Assembly: GCF_001553855.1 (NCBI RefSeq)
Contig: NZ_LQWV01000039.1
Location: 109,342-173,341, forward strand
From: Streptococcus gordonii
GTDB taxonomy: Bacteria; Bacillota; Bacilli; Lactobacillales; Streptococcaceae
Length of the DNA stretch: 64,000 nt
Direction of reading: 5' to 3'
Positions 37,583 through 45,006 of the stretch are shown piece after piece (the stretch's first letter is position 1; every line of letters starts with the position of its first letter). A program made the position numbers and the translations under genes. The notes beneath the pieces were generated by a model. That model was not told where the DNA came from, searched no databases, and saw nothing but the letters and a program-made list of their open reading frames with translations.

Positions 37583-37611
37583 AGTATACTATTTTAAAAA
37601 AATGATTGCAA
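37583..37611 (-). promoter_or_regulatory. Promoter of the GH13 gene
   Basis: TTGCAA (37606-37611), a 17-nt spacer and TATACT (37583-37588) lie on the minus strand, about 61 nt before the start codon. Confidence 0.8.
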
Positions 37612-37655
37612 GCTATTGTCCAAGTTTGGGAATAGGAGGTAAAGTAGGGAATATT

Positions 37656-37681
37656 AAAAAGCCTTGGAGACTAGGCTTTTA
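37656..37681 (-). terminator. Terminator of the CPBP/peptide unit
   Basis: On the minus strand, AAAAGCCT and AGGCTTTTT pair around an 8-nt loop. It lies 13 nt after the 20-codon frame. Confidence 0.75.
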
Positions 37682-37694
37682 GTTATTCAAGTTT

Positions 37695-37757
37695 TTAGAA
37701 AGATTCCTTACTTTTCTGAATCAAGTCATCTAGCCCACTTTTACTGATAGTGACCAT
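37695..37757 (-). CDS. Candidate 20-residue peptide gene
   Basis: The frame reads MVTISKSGLDDLIQKSKESF and stop. AGGA lies 5 nt before the ATG. It sits between the CPBP gene and a good terminator, on the same strand, so it would be in the 3' end of that transcript. It is an amphipathic helix candidate with charged ends. No family is recognised, and a 20-codon frame with an SD can arise by chance, so this is tentative. Confidence 0.35.
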   Translation of the reverse strand: MVTISKSGLDDLIQKSKESF

Positions 37758-37798
37758 TACCGTCCTAAAATGAAAATTCTTTATTAGCTAGATGACTT
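37723..37798. repeat. 12-bp inverted repeat around the peptide SD
   Basis: AAGTCATCTAGC (37723-37734) and GCTAGATGACTT (37787-37798) are perfectly complementary across 52 nt. In the minus-strand RNA one arm follows the CPBP stop and the other lies inside the 20-codon frame (GLDDL), so the SD and ATG fall in the loop. Confidence 0.7.
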
Positions 37799-37808
37799 TA
37801 AAATCTTT

Positions 37809-38480
37809 CTAGATATACATCATTAGCAAAAGAATTCCTGTAGTATTTCCTAGAATATGAGAAAGTGCAGAAATCAAACAATTCCCAGACTTTTTATAAA
37901 TCATTGCATAGATGATACTATCAACAAAAATCATAAAAATATCATAGCTTACAAGTCCAACACTTCCACTAGAAATATGGGCTATCGCAAACAATAAAGA
38001 AGATAGAATGGCACAAAGCCAAAATGGTAGAATTCTCATTGACTTACCAAGAAAGAAGCCTCTCCATGCAATTTCTTCCCCCAAGGCTGCGATTACTATT
38101 TGAACCATAAGGAGTGGTATTTTATCAAAGGATAACATACCATTCGTTCTTCCCAAAACATGACTAGTAAAAGCGCCCTTAAATACAATATCGCCAATAA
38201 GCAATGTTGCCACAGCGGATCCTACAGGAAACAAGACCAAAAGAATTACTCCTTGTTTTTTAAGATCATCGAAAAATGATTTAAAGCGCAAGCCCGATTC
38301 TATATGTGATTTTTTCTCCAAATATTCAAGAACAAAGAAAAAGAGAATACCAATCAGTACGGTGAGACCTGATAAAGAAAGTTCAGGTATTATCTTTGTC
38401 AAAGACAATACTGCCATTAGAAACAAACCAATGATAGTAGTATAAAAATACTTTTTACCTATTTTATCAGAATCAGTCAT
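37809..38480 (-). CDS. CPBP-family intramembrane protease
   Basis: This 223-residue polytopic protein carries GEEIAWRGFFLG (EExxxR motif), AIAHISSGSVG and LSHILGNTTG, the three CPBP motifs. Members near peptide/ABC genes often serve as immunity proteins or process peptides. It lies downstream of an ABC exporter on the same strand, separated by 192 nt that contain a 33-codon frame. GGAGCAATATTGTT precedes the ATG. It is a likely part of the Rgg-linked module. Confidence 0.85.
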   Translation of the reverse strand: MTDSDKIGKKYFYTTIIGLFLMAVLSLTKIIPELSLSGLTVLIGILFFFVLEYLEKKSHIESGLRFKSFFDDLKKQGVILLVLFPVGSAVATLLIGDIVFKGAFTSHVLGRTNGMLSFDKIPLLMVQIVIAALGEEIAWRGFFLGKSMRILPFWLCAILSSLLFAIAHISSGSVGLVSYDIFMIFVDSIIYAMIYKKSGNCLISALSHILGNTTGILLLMMYI

Positions 38481-38549
38481 AACAATATTGCTCCTTGATT
38501 TAGTAAGACGACATCAATATTTTTATCGAACAATATAAATTCCAATTTC

Positions 38550-38651
38550 CTAATCAGGATCAATAGCTGTGAACCTTATTTTATAACCATTATTTGTATA
38601 TAGAAATTCTATTTGAAGTGTCATATCAAGTAATTCAGAATAACAATTCAT
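38550..38651 (-). other. 33-codon frame in phase with the preceding ABC gene
   Basis: After the ABC stop the same frame stays open for 40 codons. The piece from the first ATG gives 33 residues, beginning MNCYSELLDMTLQIEFLY and ending FTAIDPD. The composition looks protein-like, but there is no SD before this ATG. It could be a small gene, the lost C-terminus of the ABC protein, or the remnant of another gene. A decision is not possible from sequence. Confidence 0.3.
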
Positions 38652-38672
38652 TTGATAGCTATCGGCAACCTT

Positions 38673-40259
38673 TTATTGATTAGGATCACTAGACTTATAA
38701 TCCTCAATCCTGATTATATCATCATAATTATCTTCTGTAAATTTATGAGCAATTTCTATAATAGTACAATTTTGGGAATAAATCAGTGCACGAATTTCTT
38801 GAGCATTCATATCATCCAATGAAGCAGTCACTTCATCAACAAGTAAGATCGGCTTAAGTCTGAGCAAGCATCTTGCAATCTCTAATTTCATCATTTGACC
38901 ACCAGATAAGTTTTGACCATTAAGTTTAGTCTCAAGATTATTCCCCATCTCTTCTAGAAGGTTTACTTTCTGCAAAACATCACGTAAATTACTATCAGAA
39001 ATTTCCTGAAATAACGTTAAATTATCTCTTAAACTACCATTAAATATATACGGTTTTTGATGTATTAGAGACACCTTGTTATAGGATAGTTCATAACAAG
39101 TTCCTTTTTCATTTTCAAAATATAAATTTCCGGAAAATTCAGTATCTTCACCACTTAAAATTTTAAACAAGGTTGATTTTCCACTACCACTTGCTCCTGA
39201 CAGTAAAATCTTTTTTCCAAAAGGAATGTCCAAAGATAATCGTTCAAAAATGAGCTTATCTTCAAATGACTTACTAAGATTTCTACCATAAATCCTCAAT
39301 TTTTCCTTTGAAGTTTTAATTTCTATTTCTTCATCATCATTATTTCTCATATTTAAAATGAAAACCATCTTATCCCTAATAAACTTAGCTGACTGCAAGC
39401 TAGAGGTTCCTTCTAAAAGTTGTTGTAATGGAGAAATTAAATTCATTGACGCAGTCATCATGGCTAGTAAAGTTGTAAGTGTGATAGAAGTTGACTTAAT
39501 AAAAAACAAACCTATCATTAGTGGAACCACTAAGCCAATTCCTTTTAGAGGGCCCGTCCAAAACATGACCAGATTATGACTAGTAAAATATCGGTATTGT
39601 TTTTTCTCCGTATTCCTGATTTCGTCCAAAACATGGGATGAAAACTGTTTACTTGCTTGATTACTACGAATTGTATCTATTCCTTTTGTAAAATCTGTAA
39701 TAGATGTCATACTATTTACTCTCGCTGTACTTAGCTCCTCTCCTCTCTTCTGCAACATTTTATTAAATATAAACTGAGGTATAATCATTAAAAATCCCCC
39801 GATTGTAAATAGCAGACCTACTTGGATATTTTGTAGGAGGAGATATGACACTGAAGTAAGAATAGATAATACGTAGATGGGATAAACTATCAAAGGAACT
39901 AAGTATTCCTGCCAAAACATTGGAATATCCTGTGTTAAAAAGGAGTTTAGCTCCTCAGAGGTATAATTTATTCTTTTTTGATAAAAATTTTCAATAGCCT
40001 TTTTAGAAATTAGGACATTAAAATCTTCAATTATTGTACGTACTAAGATGTTATTTATATACATACAAGCATAAACAAATATAAATAGTAGCACTCCACC
40101 CAGTCCAAATGTTAGAACCATCTGAGTATTATTCACGTCAATTTCCCCTGCAATCTGTATGAGAAAAGACGTAAGTAAGCCTTGTAAAGAATATAGCATA
40201 GAAAATAGTATATAGACAAATAATTTTAATTTTGATATATTCTCTAGAATTGTCTTCAT
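38673..40259 (-). CDS. ABC exporter half-transporter linked to Rgg
   Basis: This 528-residue TMD-NBD fusion has about six membrane segments to residue 300, Walker A GASGSGKSTL, signature LSGGQMMKLEIARCLL and Walker B ILLVDEVTASLD. There is no N-terminal C39 peptidase, so leader cleavage would need another enzyme; the CPBP protein downstream is a candidate. The start MKTILENI was chosen because AAAGG lies 8 nt before that ATG; the TTG three codons earlier is worse. It is transcribed away from the rgg gene. Confidence 0.85.
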   Translation of the reverse strand: MKTILENISKLKLFVYILFSMLYSLQGLLTSFLIQIAGEIDVNNTQMVLTFGLGGVLLFIFVYACMYINNILVRTIIEDFNVLISKKAIENFYQKRINYTSEELNSFLTQDIPMFWQEYLVPLIVYPIYVLSILTSVSYLLLQNIQVGLLFTIGGFLMIIPQFIFNKMLQKRGEELSTARVNSMTSITDFTKGIDTIRSNQASKQFSSHVLDEIRNTEKKQYRYFTSHNLVMFWTGPLKGIGLVVPLMIGLFFIKSTSITLTTLLAMMTASMNLISPLQQLLEGTSSLQSAKFIRDKMVFILNMRNNDDEEIEIKTSKEKLRIYGRNLSKSFEDKLIFERLSLDIPFGKKILLSGASGSGKSTLFKILSGEDTEFSGNLYFENEKGTCYELSYNKVSLIHQKPYIFNGSLRDNLTLFQEISDSNLRDVLQKVNLLEEMGNNLETKLNGQNLSGGQMMKLEIARCLLRLKPILLVDEVTASLDDMNAQEIRALIYSQNCTIIEIAHKFTEDNYDDIIRIEDYKSSDPNQ

Positions 40260-40278
40260 ATCATTCAACCTTTAATTC

Positions 40279-40413
40279 TTAGTTTACTTTATTAGATAAG
40301 ATAGCGAGTTCAAAATTTTGTATAATATTTTGTTGCATTCTTTTACACTTTTCATCAAAGTTACGTTCGTTAAAAATATCACGCTTTGGACAAGCGCGTA
40401 TTAATAATTTCAT
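40279..40413 (-). CDS. Candidate 44-residue peptide gene upstream of the ABC exporter
   Basis: A frame too short for standard callers runs from an ATG at 40413 to a TAA 19 nt before the ABC start. It begins MKLLIRACPKRDIFNERNF and ends FELAILSNKVN. It is polar, with two Cys. Its own ATG lacks an SD; the good SD upstream serves the overlapping 14-codon frame. It would be the first product of the ABC-CPBP transcript and is a possible exported peptide or leader. No family recognised. Confidence 0.4.
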   Translation of the reverse strand: MKLLIRACPKRDIFNERNFDEKCKRMQQNIIQNFELAILSNKVN

Positions 40414-40423
40414 TTACAACCAT
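40379..40423 (-). other. 14-codon frame with strong SD overlapping the 44-codon frame
   Basis: MVVNEIINTRLSKA and stop, with AAAGGAG 7 nt before the ATG. It starts 10 nt before the 44-codon frame and ends in it. Its UGA is followed in the +1 frame by DIFNERNF..., so a +1 shift at GCG-TGA would yield a 47-residue product. Either a leader that couples translation, a frameshifted small gene, or chance. Confidence 0.4.
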
Positions 40424-40453
40424 GCTTCTTCTCCTTTCATTTTTAATGCTTCT

Positions 40454-40463
40454 ATTATATAAT
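40454..40463. promoter_or_regulatory. Overlapping divergent -10 boxes of rgg and the ABC unit
   Basis: ATTATATAAT contains TATAAT on the plus strand (40458-40463, toward rgg) and on the minus strand (40454-40459, toward the peptide/ABC unit). Neither has a good -35, as expected for activator-dependent or mutually exclusive promoters. Confidence 0.6.
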
Positions 40464-40502
40464 GTTAGAAACTTAAGAAGGAGAAATTTCGGAAATCCGA
40501 AC

Positions 40503-41366
40503 ATGAATAATCGAGAAAAATTTAAAGCTATTCGAAAGCAAAGAAAACTTTCCCTAAAAACACTCGGAAAAATTGCTGGCTCTGCAACAAGTATTTCTGA
40601 CTTTGAAAATGGCCATACTAACCTTTCTAAAGATGTACTCTTTAAACTGTTAGGATTCATGATAGTTGAAATTAATGAATTTTTTGAGTGGAAGGATTTT
40701 CAGGATGATGATTTTTACAAAATAATACAACAAATAGAGGATGCTTTGAGTAATAACGGTATTCAGACACTCTCTAAAGTAAAAAAAGAGCTTTTGGAGT
40801 TATCTTCGAAAAAAGAGCAATATATTTATCTTATTATCTCACTCGTTCTTGAGGTTATGATCTGTGAACTACAACAGGAGACAGTTAAACAAGAGGCCAT
40901 ACTTCAGTTGACAGACTACTTTTTTTCATTAGAATATTGGACGAACCTTGACGTAGGATTATTTGGAAATCTCGTCCCATATTTCACAACTGAAGCTCTG
41001 GTGGTATTCACTAATACTATTCTAGATAGTATTCCTCAATCACTAAAAAATAACCTTGATCGAATCAAGATTGATACAGTCCTAAACTGTCTTTCTGCTT
41101 TTATTGAACGAAAAGAGCAAGGAGCAAGTCAAAAACTTCTATGCTTACTGTTCCAAAAGAAATATCCAAACTACTTTTTATTTGAAAAGCTTTATCTACA
41201 TGAACTTCAGGCCATGTCTGACTATCTATGGGGAAATAGGGAAAAAGCCATAAAAACACATAGTACAATCCTAGAAACAGTTAATATCATTCTCAGTCCT
41301 GAAACGATGAATGAATGGGATGATTACTTTAAAAAAATTACTAAGCAAAATTCTAATTTGGGTTAG
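40503..41366 (+). CDS. Rgg/GadR/MutR family transcriptional regulator
   Basis: This 287-residue regulator has an N-terminal XRE helix-turn-helix (FKAIRKQRKLSLKTLGKIAGSATSISDFENGHTNLSKD) and a C-terminal TPR-like helical domain that in Rgg proteins binds short peptides. The start at MNNREKF gives the usual Rgg length. AAGGAG lies about 19 nt upstream, too far unless the hairpin TTCGG-AAAT-CCGAA between them is folded. It is divergent from the peptide/ABC/CPBP unit, the common arrangement of a regulator and its target. Confidence 0.9.
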   Translation: MNNREKFKAIRKQRKLSLKTLGKIAGSATSISDFENGHTNLSKDVLFKLLGFMIVEINEFFEWKDFQDDDFYKIIQQIEDALSNNGIQTLSKVKKELLELSSKKEQYIYLIISLVLEVMICELQQETVKQEAILQLTDYFFSLEYWTNLDVGLFGNLVPYFTTEALVVFTNTILDSIPQSLKNNLDRIKIDTVLNCLSAFIERKEQGASQKLLCLLFQKKYPNYFLFEKLYLHELQAMSDYLWGNREKAIKTHSTILETVNIILSPETMNEWDDYFKKITKQNSNLG

Positions 41367-41450
41367 TGAAGAAATCTTTTTAATTTCCAGCAATTATACT
41401 AGTTTTCAAGTTGCAATCTCCTCTGATCTATTCATAATCAGCATAAAATA

Positions 41451-41534
41451 AATAGGCTACACTAAACTATACTCCATATAGAAAATGTTTTCCACTAGAA
41501 TGGAAATTCTATGTCTAATAAAGTGTAGCCTATT
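41451..41534. repeat. 84-bp nested inverted repeat (MITE-like)
   Basis: The outer arms AATAGGCTACACT and AGTGTAGCCTATT are perfect 13-mers at the ends. Inside lie ATAGAA/TTCTAT and TTTCCA/TGGAAA arms around CTAGAA. The layered palindrome lies between rgg and the next ABC gene. It could be a small mobile repeat or an elaborate terminator for rgg. Confidence 0.65.
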
Positions 41535-41544
41535 CACCAACTTG

Positions 41545-41576
41545 CAAAAAGGAGTGGCCTCTGCCACCCCTTTTTG
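41545..41576. terminator. Bidirectional terminator between rgg and the second ABC gene
   Basis: AAAAAGGAGTGGC and GCCACCCCTTTTT pair (one G-T) around a 4-nt loop, with A and T runs on both sides. Confidence 0.85.
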
Positions 41577-41592
41577 TAAACTATGTATCATT

Positions 41593-43134
41593 TTATTTAT
41601 CCAGTTTTATCACCTTATCATAGCGCTTCAAGTCCTCTTCGCTGTATTGATGAATCACTTCTACGAGTGCTTGTGGGAGAGAGAATAGAAGCTGATTGAT
41701 TTTCTCTTGGTTTTTTAGATCCAGATTGGCTTTGACCTCGTCAGCCAGGATAAATTGACGATTGTGATAGAGAGCACGGGCAATTTCTAGCCGCTGCTTC
41801 TCACCGCCCGACAGAGTTTGGTTGCTAGGTGTTTTGCCTTGGAGACCTTTCAAACCGGTTTGCTGCAGGATTTCCTCCATCCTTCTGGAATCCAATTCTT
41901 GTCCCAAAGCAATGTTTTCCTCTAGACTCAATCCATCAAAGACATGACTGGACTGGAGAATGTAGGCTCCTGCCTGATAGAGTTCATCTGAGCTTAGCTC
42001 TTGTCCATGGTAACGAATCCGACCTTGACTAGGCTTGATTTCTCCATAGATGAGGTTAAGTAAGGTTGTTTTCCCAGATCCACTTTCTCCGATAATGGCA
42101 ATCTTTTCCCCTTCCTCAATGGTAAGGTCGCAAGGGGCTAGGATTTCTTGACCATCACGCTCTACGCTGACTTGCTCCAGCTGGATAGGAAAGACGGAAC
42201 TTTCAAGAACAGAAGGCATTTTCCACTCCTCTCCCAGCAAGTTTTGATATTTATCGCAGAGAGACTTGGCTGATTTTCTAGTATTGATAAAGTAAGATAG
42301 CTCCTGAAATTGGTAGCCGATATTGTGCGATACTAGGTAAATCCCAACAAAGCTGGCTGCAGATAGGTAGTTATAATAAGTCATGAAACCACCAATGACA
42401 ATAGGCGCAACCGAGCAAAAGGCATCAATTCCATTGATAAAGAGGCTGTTTAGCATCCGCTGCTTTTCATAGGCAATTTCTTGCTCTAAAGCCTTGTGTA
42501 AATCTTTGGTAAACCGTTTGTAAAACAAGCTTTGTCCCCGATAATGCCGTATGGAACGAGCACCCACAATCATATTGGTCACTTGAGAGACGTAGCCTTG
42601 GTTAGCTAGGGATTTCTGTTTAGTAATCGTATCCAGGCGTTTGGAACCTATGCTACTACAAAGAACTGGTATCGAATAAAAAATGATAAAGAGCAAGCCG
42701 AGATAAAAATTAGTCCAGAGAGCATAACAGATAGAGACCGTTGTAAATCCCAAAGAAGAAATGATAATGACAGTCGGCTCAATATAGTTATCTTCTAGCT
42801 GTTTCACATCATTTTCCAGGTCGGACAAAACCTCTTCATCCGCTATCCGACGGCTATATAAAAAAGTCTGAAAGATGGCCTGCTTAATGCCCGACTTAAA
42901 GTCCGTCAGCACTCGTGCATAGTAATAGCGTTTCCCAGCCAAACCCAGCAAGAGAATCAAATTTCCCACAATCCCCCAAATCAAGACCTGCCACAGCAAA
43001 TGCAACTGGTGATTGGTAAAACTAGAGACAATATACTGAATCAAAGCTGGTGTAATGACAGCCTCCAGCCAGGTAATCATAATCGCCACAAAATAGAAGA
43101 ATAAATACTTTTTAGTTACATAAGATCTAAGCAT
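41593..43134 (-). CDS. ABC exporter half-transporter (single-gene type)
   Basis: This 513-residue TMD-NBD protein has Walker A GESGSGKTTLL, signature LSGGEKQRLEIARAL and Walker B FILADEVKANLD. The Walker B ends in ADE-K rather than LDEAT, unusual but with the catalytic Glu present. It resembles the Rgg-linked exporter at 38.7 kb in size and layout but is only distantly similar. It has no C39 domain. It appears monocistronic, with a strong terminator. Substrate unknown. Confidence 0.85.
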   Translation of the reverse strand: MLRSYVTKKYLFFYFVAIMITWLEAVITPALIQYIVSSFTNHQLHLLWQVLIWGIVGNLILLLGLAGKRYYYARVLTDFKSGIKQAIFQTFLYSRRIADEEVLSDLENDVKQLEDNYIEPTVIIISSLGFTTVSICYALWTNFYLGLLFIIFYSIPVLCSSIGSKRLDTITKQKSLANQGYVSQVTNMIVGARSIRHYRGQSLFYKRFTKDLHKALEQEIAYEKQRMLNSLFINGIDAFCSVAPIVIGGFMTYYNYLSAASFVGIYLVSHNIGYQFQELSYFINTRKSAKSLCDKYQNLLGEEWKMPSVLESSVFPIQLEQVSVERDGQEILAPCDLTIEEGEKIAIIGESGSGKTTLLNLIYGEIKPSQGRIRYHGQELSSDELYQAGAYILQSSHVFDGLSLEENIALGQELDSRRMEEILQQTGLKGLQGKTPSNQTLSGGEKQRLEIARALYHNRQFILADEVKANLDLKNQEKINQLLFSLPQALVEVIHQYSEEDLKRYDKVIKLDK

Positions 43135-43249
43135 AACGCATAAACCTCCTGAAGTTATTTACCAACTTAGATGGTCGTTTTTTATCTAGATGGGGATATA
43201 AGGGCTTAATATTTTGTATAAAATGTGTATGTAACACCAAAAGCCTCTA

Positions 43250-44104
43250 TTATCCTCCTAGAATGAACTTTTTCCATCGGCTAATTACATCCTTTAACGG
43301 CTCATCTAGATAGGAATAGGCCTTTTCCTTGATCCAGTCCGGAATGCCATATGCCGCCTCAGCTATACTCCCCGTTATTGCAGCAAGTGTATCACTATCG
43401 CCACCAAGAGAGATGGCATTTCTAATAGCATCTTCGAAGTCTCTACTTTCCAGAAAGGCAATAATGGCCTGAGGGACAGTTTCTTGACATGTTTCATTGA
43501 AACGATAGTTAGGACGAATTTCATCTAGAGTTTGAGATAGATTGTAGCCATACTCCTGCTCAATATGATCCTTGATCCGTCTTTTGCACTCTGTAGGATT
43601 GTTATTGATTGGTTGCTCATAATCCCCGCAATAACCTCCAAAGTAATAACGACACAGAAAGATAGCATCAGTTGTCGCCATGGCTCCCTTGATACCTTCT
43701 GGATGATTATGGGTGACTTCTGCAGAGAGTCGTGCAAGCTCTCTAGTTGATGGCGTCATACCAGTTCTCGCACAAAAACCACAGTCCATAAGCCAAGCAC
43801 AGGGAGAAACACGCATAGCAGATCCATTTCCAAAGCTATTATAAGGCTCACGATTATCACTATTGATCTAACTACTAAACCGAGCACCGTAGCCCGCATC
43901 GGGATACATTTTTCCATATTTCTTCATGGCGTCGATAAAGTTATCTTTCTGACCACCCTTCATAATAGCCTCAGCAACAGCGCAGGTCATAACAGTGTCA
44001 TCTGTGAAAAAGCTGTCTTCACGAAATAAAGGGAAATCCTTTGTCTTAATATTATCCCACTCATAGACAGAACCTACAATGTCTCCAATAATTGCTCCTA
44101 GCAT
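43250..44104 (-). pseudogene. ADP-ribosylglycohydrolase family gene with in-frame amber codon
   Basis: Both parts are in the same frame. The N-terminal part reads MLGAIIGDIVGSVYEW...FFTDDTVMTCAV and stops at TAG (43868-43870) after ARFSS. The following INSDNREPYNSFGNGSAMRVSPC continues the family sequence without a break, so a Trp codon (TGG) probably became TAG. The later metal motif GGDSDT is intact. The family removes ADP-ribose from proteins or tRNA ends. A restart at ATG 43816 would lack the FTDDT metal ligands, so the gene is likely inactive unless read through. Confidence 0.85.
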
Positions 44105-44144
44105 GGTATTCCTCCTTACGAACTATTGGTTTAGACTGACATTT

Positions 44145-44762
44145 CTACTTGCCATACTCTTTTATTTTATCAGCATATTCGGTTAAAAGATTCTTTGAGT
44201 AAATTTTTTCATTTTTTGAATTTCTAACTTCTTTCCAAAGAATAGAAGCAACTTTTAACTTGTTGGAGTAGTTGCGACTATTTTCGTCTGCACAGAAATC
44301 CTTTAAAAATTGATTCCATTGACAAACCGAATGATCATACTTGGCATAGTCTGAATTTCCATAATAAACTTTTAGCATATCTTGAATGGTAAAACTTAAA
44401 TCATGTTCTCTTTTTACTTTTCTCCAAGCAGTAGCCATATCAGCAGTAAATTTGAATGGTGAAACATCTGTTAAAGTTGAGAAATATTCTCTAAAGTGTG
44501 CGTTAAAGGAGAATCCGCATTCAAGTAAGGGCGTATCTAAGTTAACGACTTCTACTCGTTTCTTATTTCTTTTTGTTGATGATTTTTTAATCAAATTTCC
44601 CTTAAAGTACTGCTCAATAATATCATTGAGTTCTTGTTTTGTACCTCTATTTTCAAGCCCTAATGACTTGCATATCTGTGAAAGTTCATCACGATACCAA
44701 TAGTATTTATTAAATTCATCAAAGGATGTGATTTTATCAAACTCAGGTCTGATCTCTATCAA
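44145..44762 (-). CDS. SAP-domain protein (DUF6434-like)
   Basis: This 205-residue protein has an N-terminal SAP-like helix-extension-helix (YWYRDELSQICKSLGLENRGTKQELNDIIEQYF) that usually binds nucleic acid. The C-terminal helical domain, with FSFNAHFREYFSTLTDVSPFKFTADMATAWR, is of DUF6434 type. The start is TTG with AAGGAGG 7 nt upstream. It lies between the ADP-ribosylglycohydrolase pseudogene and a fragment of a second copy of that gene. Function unknown. Confidence 0.75.
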   Translation of the reverse strand: MIEIRPEFDKITSFDEFNKYYWYRDELSQICKSLGLENRGTKQELNDIIEQYFKGNLIKKSSTKRNKKRVEVVNLDTPLLECGFSFNAHFREYFSTLTDVSPFKFTADMATAWRKVKREHDLSFTIQDMLKVYYGNSDYAKYDHSVCQWNQFLKDFCADENSRNYSNKLKVASILWKEVRNSKNEKIYSKNLLTEYADKIKEYGK

Positions 44763-44866
44763 TATAACACCTCCTTAAAGTCAATTTAGGTTTTCATCTC
44801 AAAATAATGGAGTTTTAGTTTCTTTATTCTGAGGATTAGCTACGTTTCACTAACAAACTCACACAC

Positions 44867-44995
44867 TCAGCGGTTCGGACTTGCCGTATCATCTGTGAAA
44901 AAGCAGTCTTTCCGAAATAAAGGAAAATCCTTCGTTTTGATATTGTTCCATTCGTAAACTGAACCTACAATATCTCCAATAATTGCTCCTAGCAT
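44867..44995 (-). pseudogene. Truncated second copy of the ADP-ribosylglycohydrolase 5' end
   Basis: The frame starts MLGAIIGDIVGSVYEWNN and keeps the family sequence for 37 codons to FFTDDT, then switches to unrelated ASPNR and stop. It differs from the 43.9-44.1 kb copy at several synonymous and a few amino acid positions, so it is an old paralogue and not a recent duplication. What lies beyond the break (44.76-44.87 kb) matches nothing recognised. Confidence 0.85.
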
Positions 44996-45006
44996 CCGTT
45001 TCCTCC

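Noticed and set aside
40386..40502. N-terminal extension of Rgg with a hydrophobic stretch (MLLLLSFLMLLLY)
   Set aside because: It covers the promoter core and the antisense SD of the divergent unit, has no SD, and Rgg proteins have no membrane segment. The start at 40503 gives the normal length.
41485..41688. Plus-strand frame after rgg (MFSTRMEILCLIK...) considered as a pheromone peptide
   Set aside because: It runs through the palindrome and terminator into the ABC gene in antisense; no SD.
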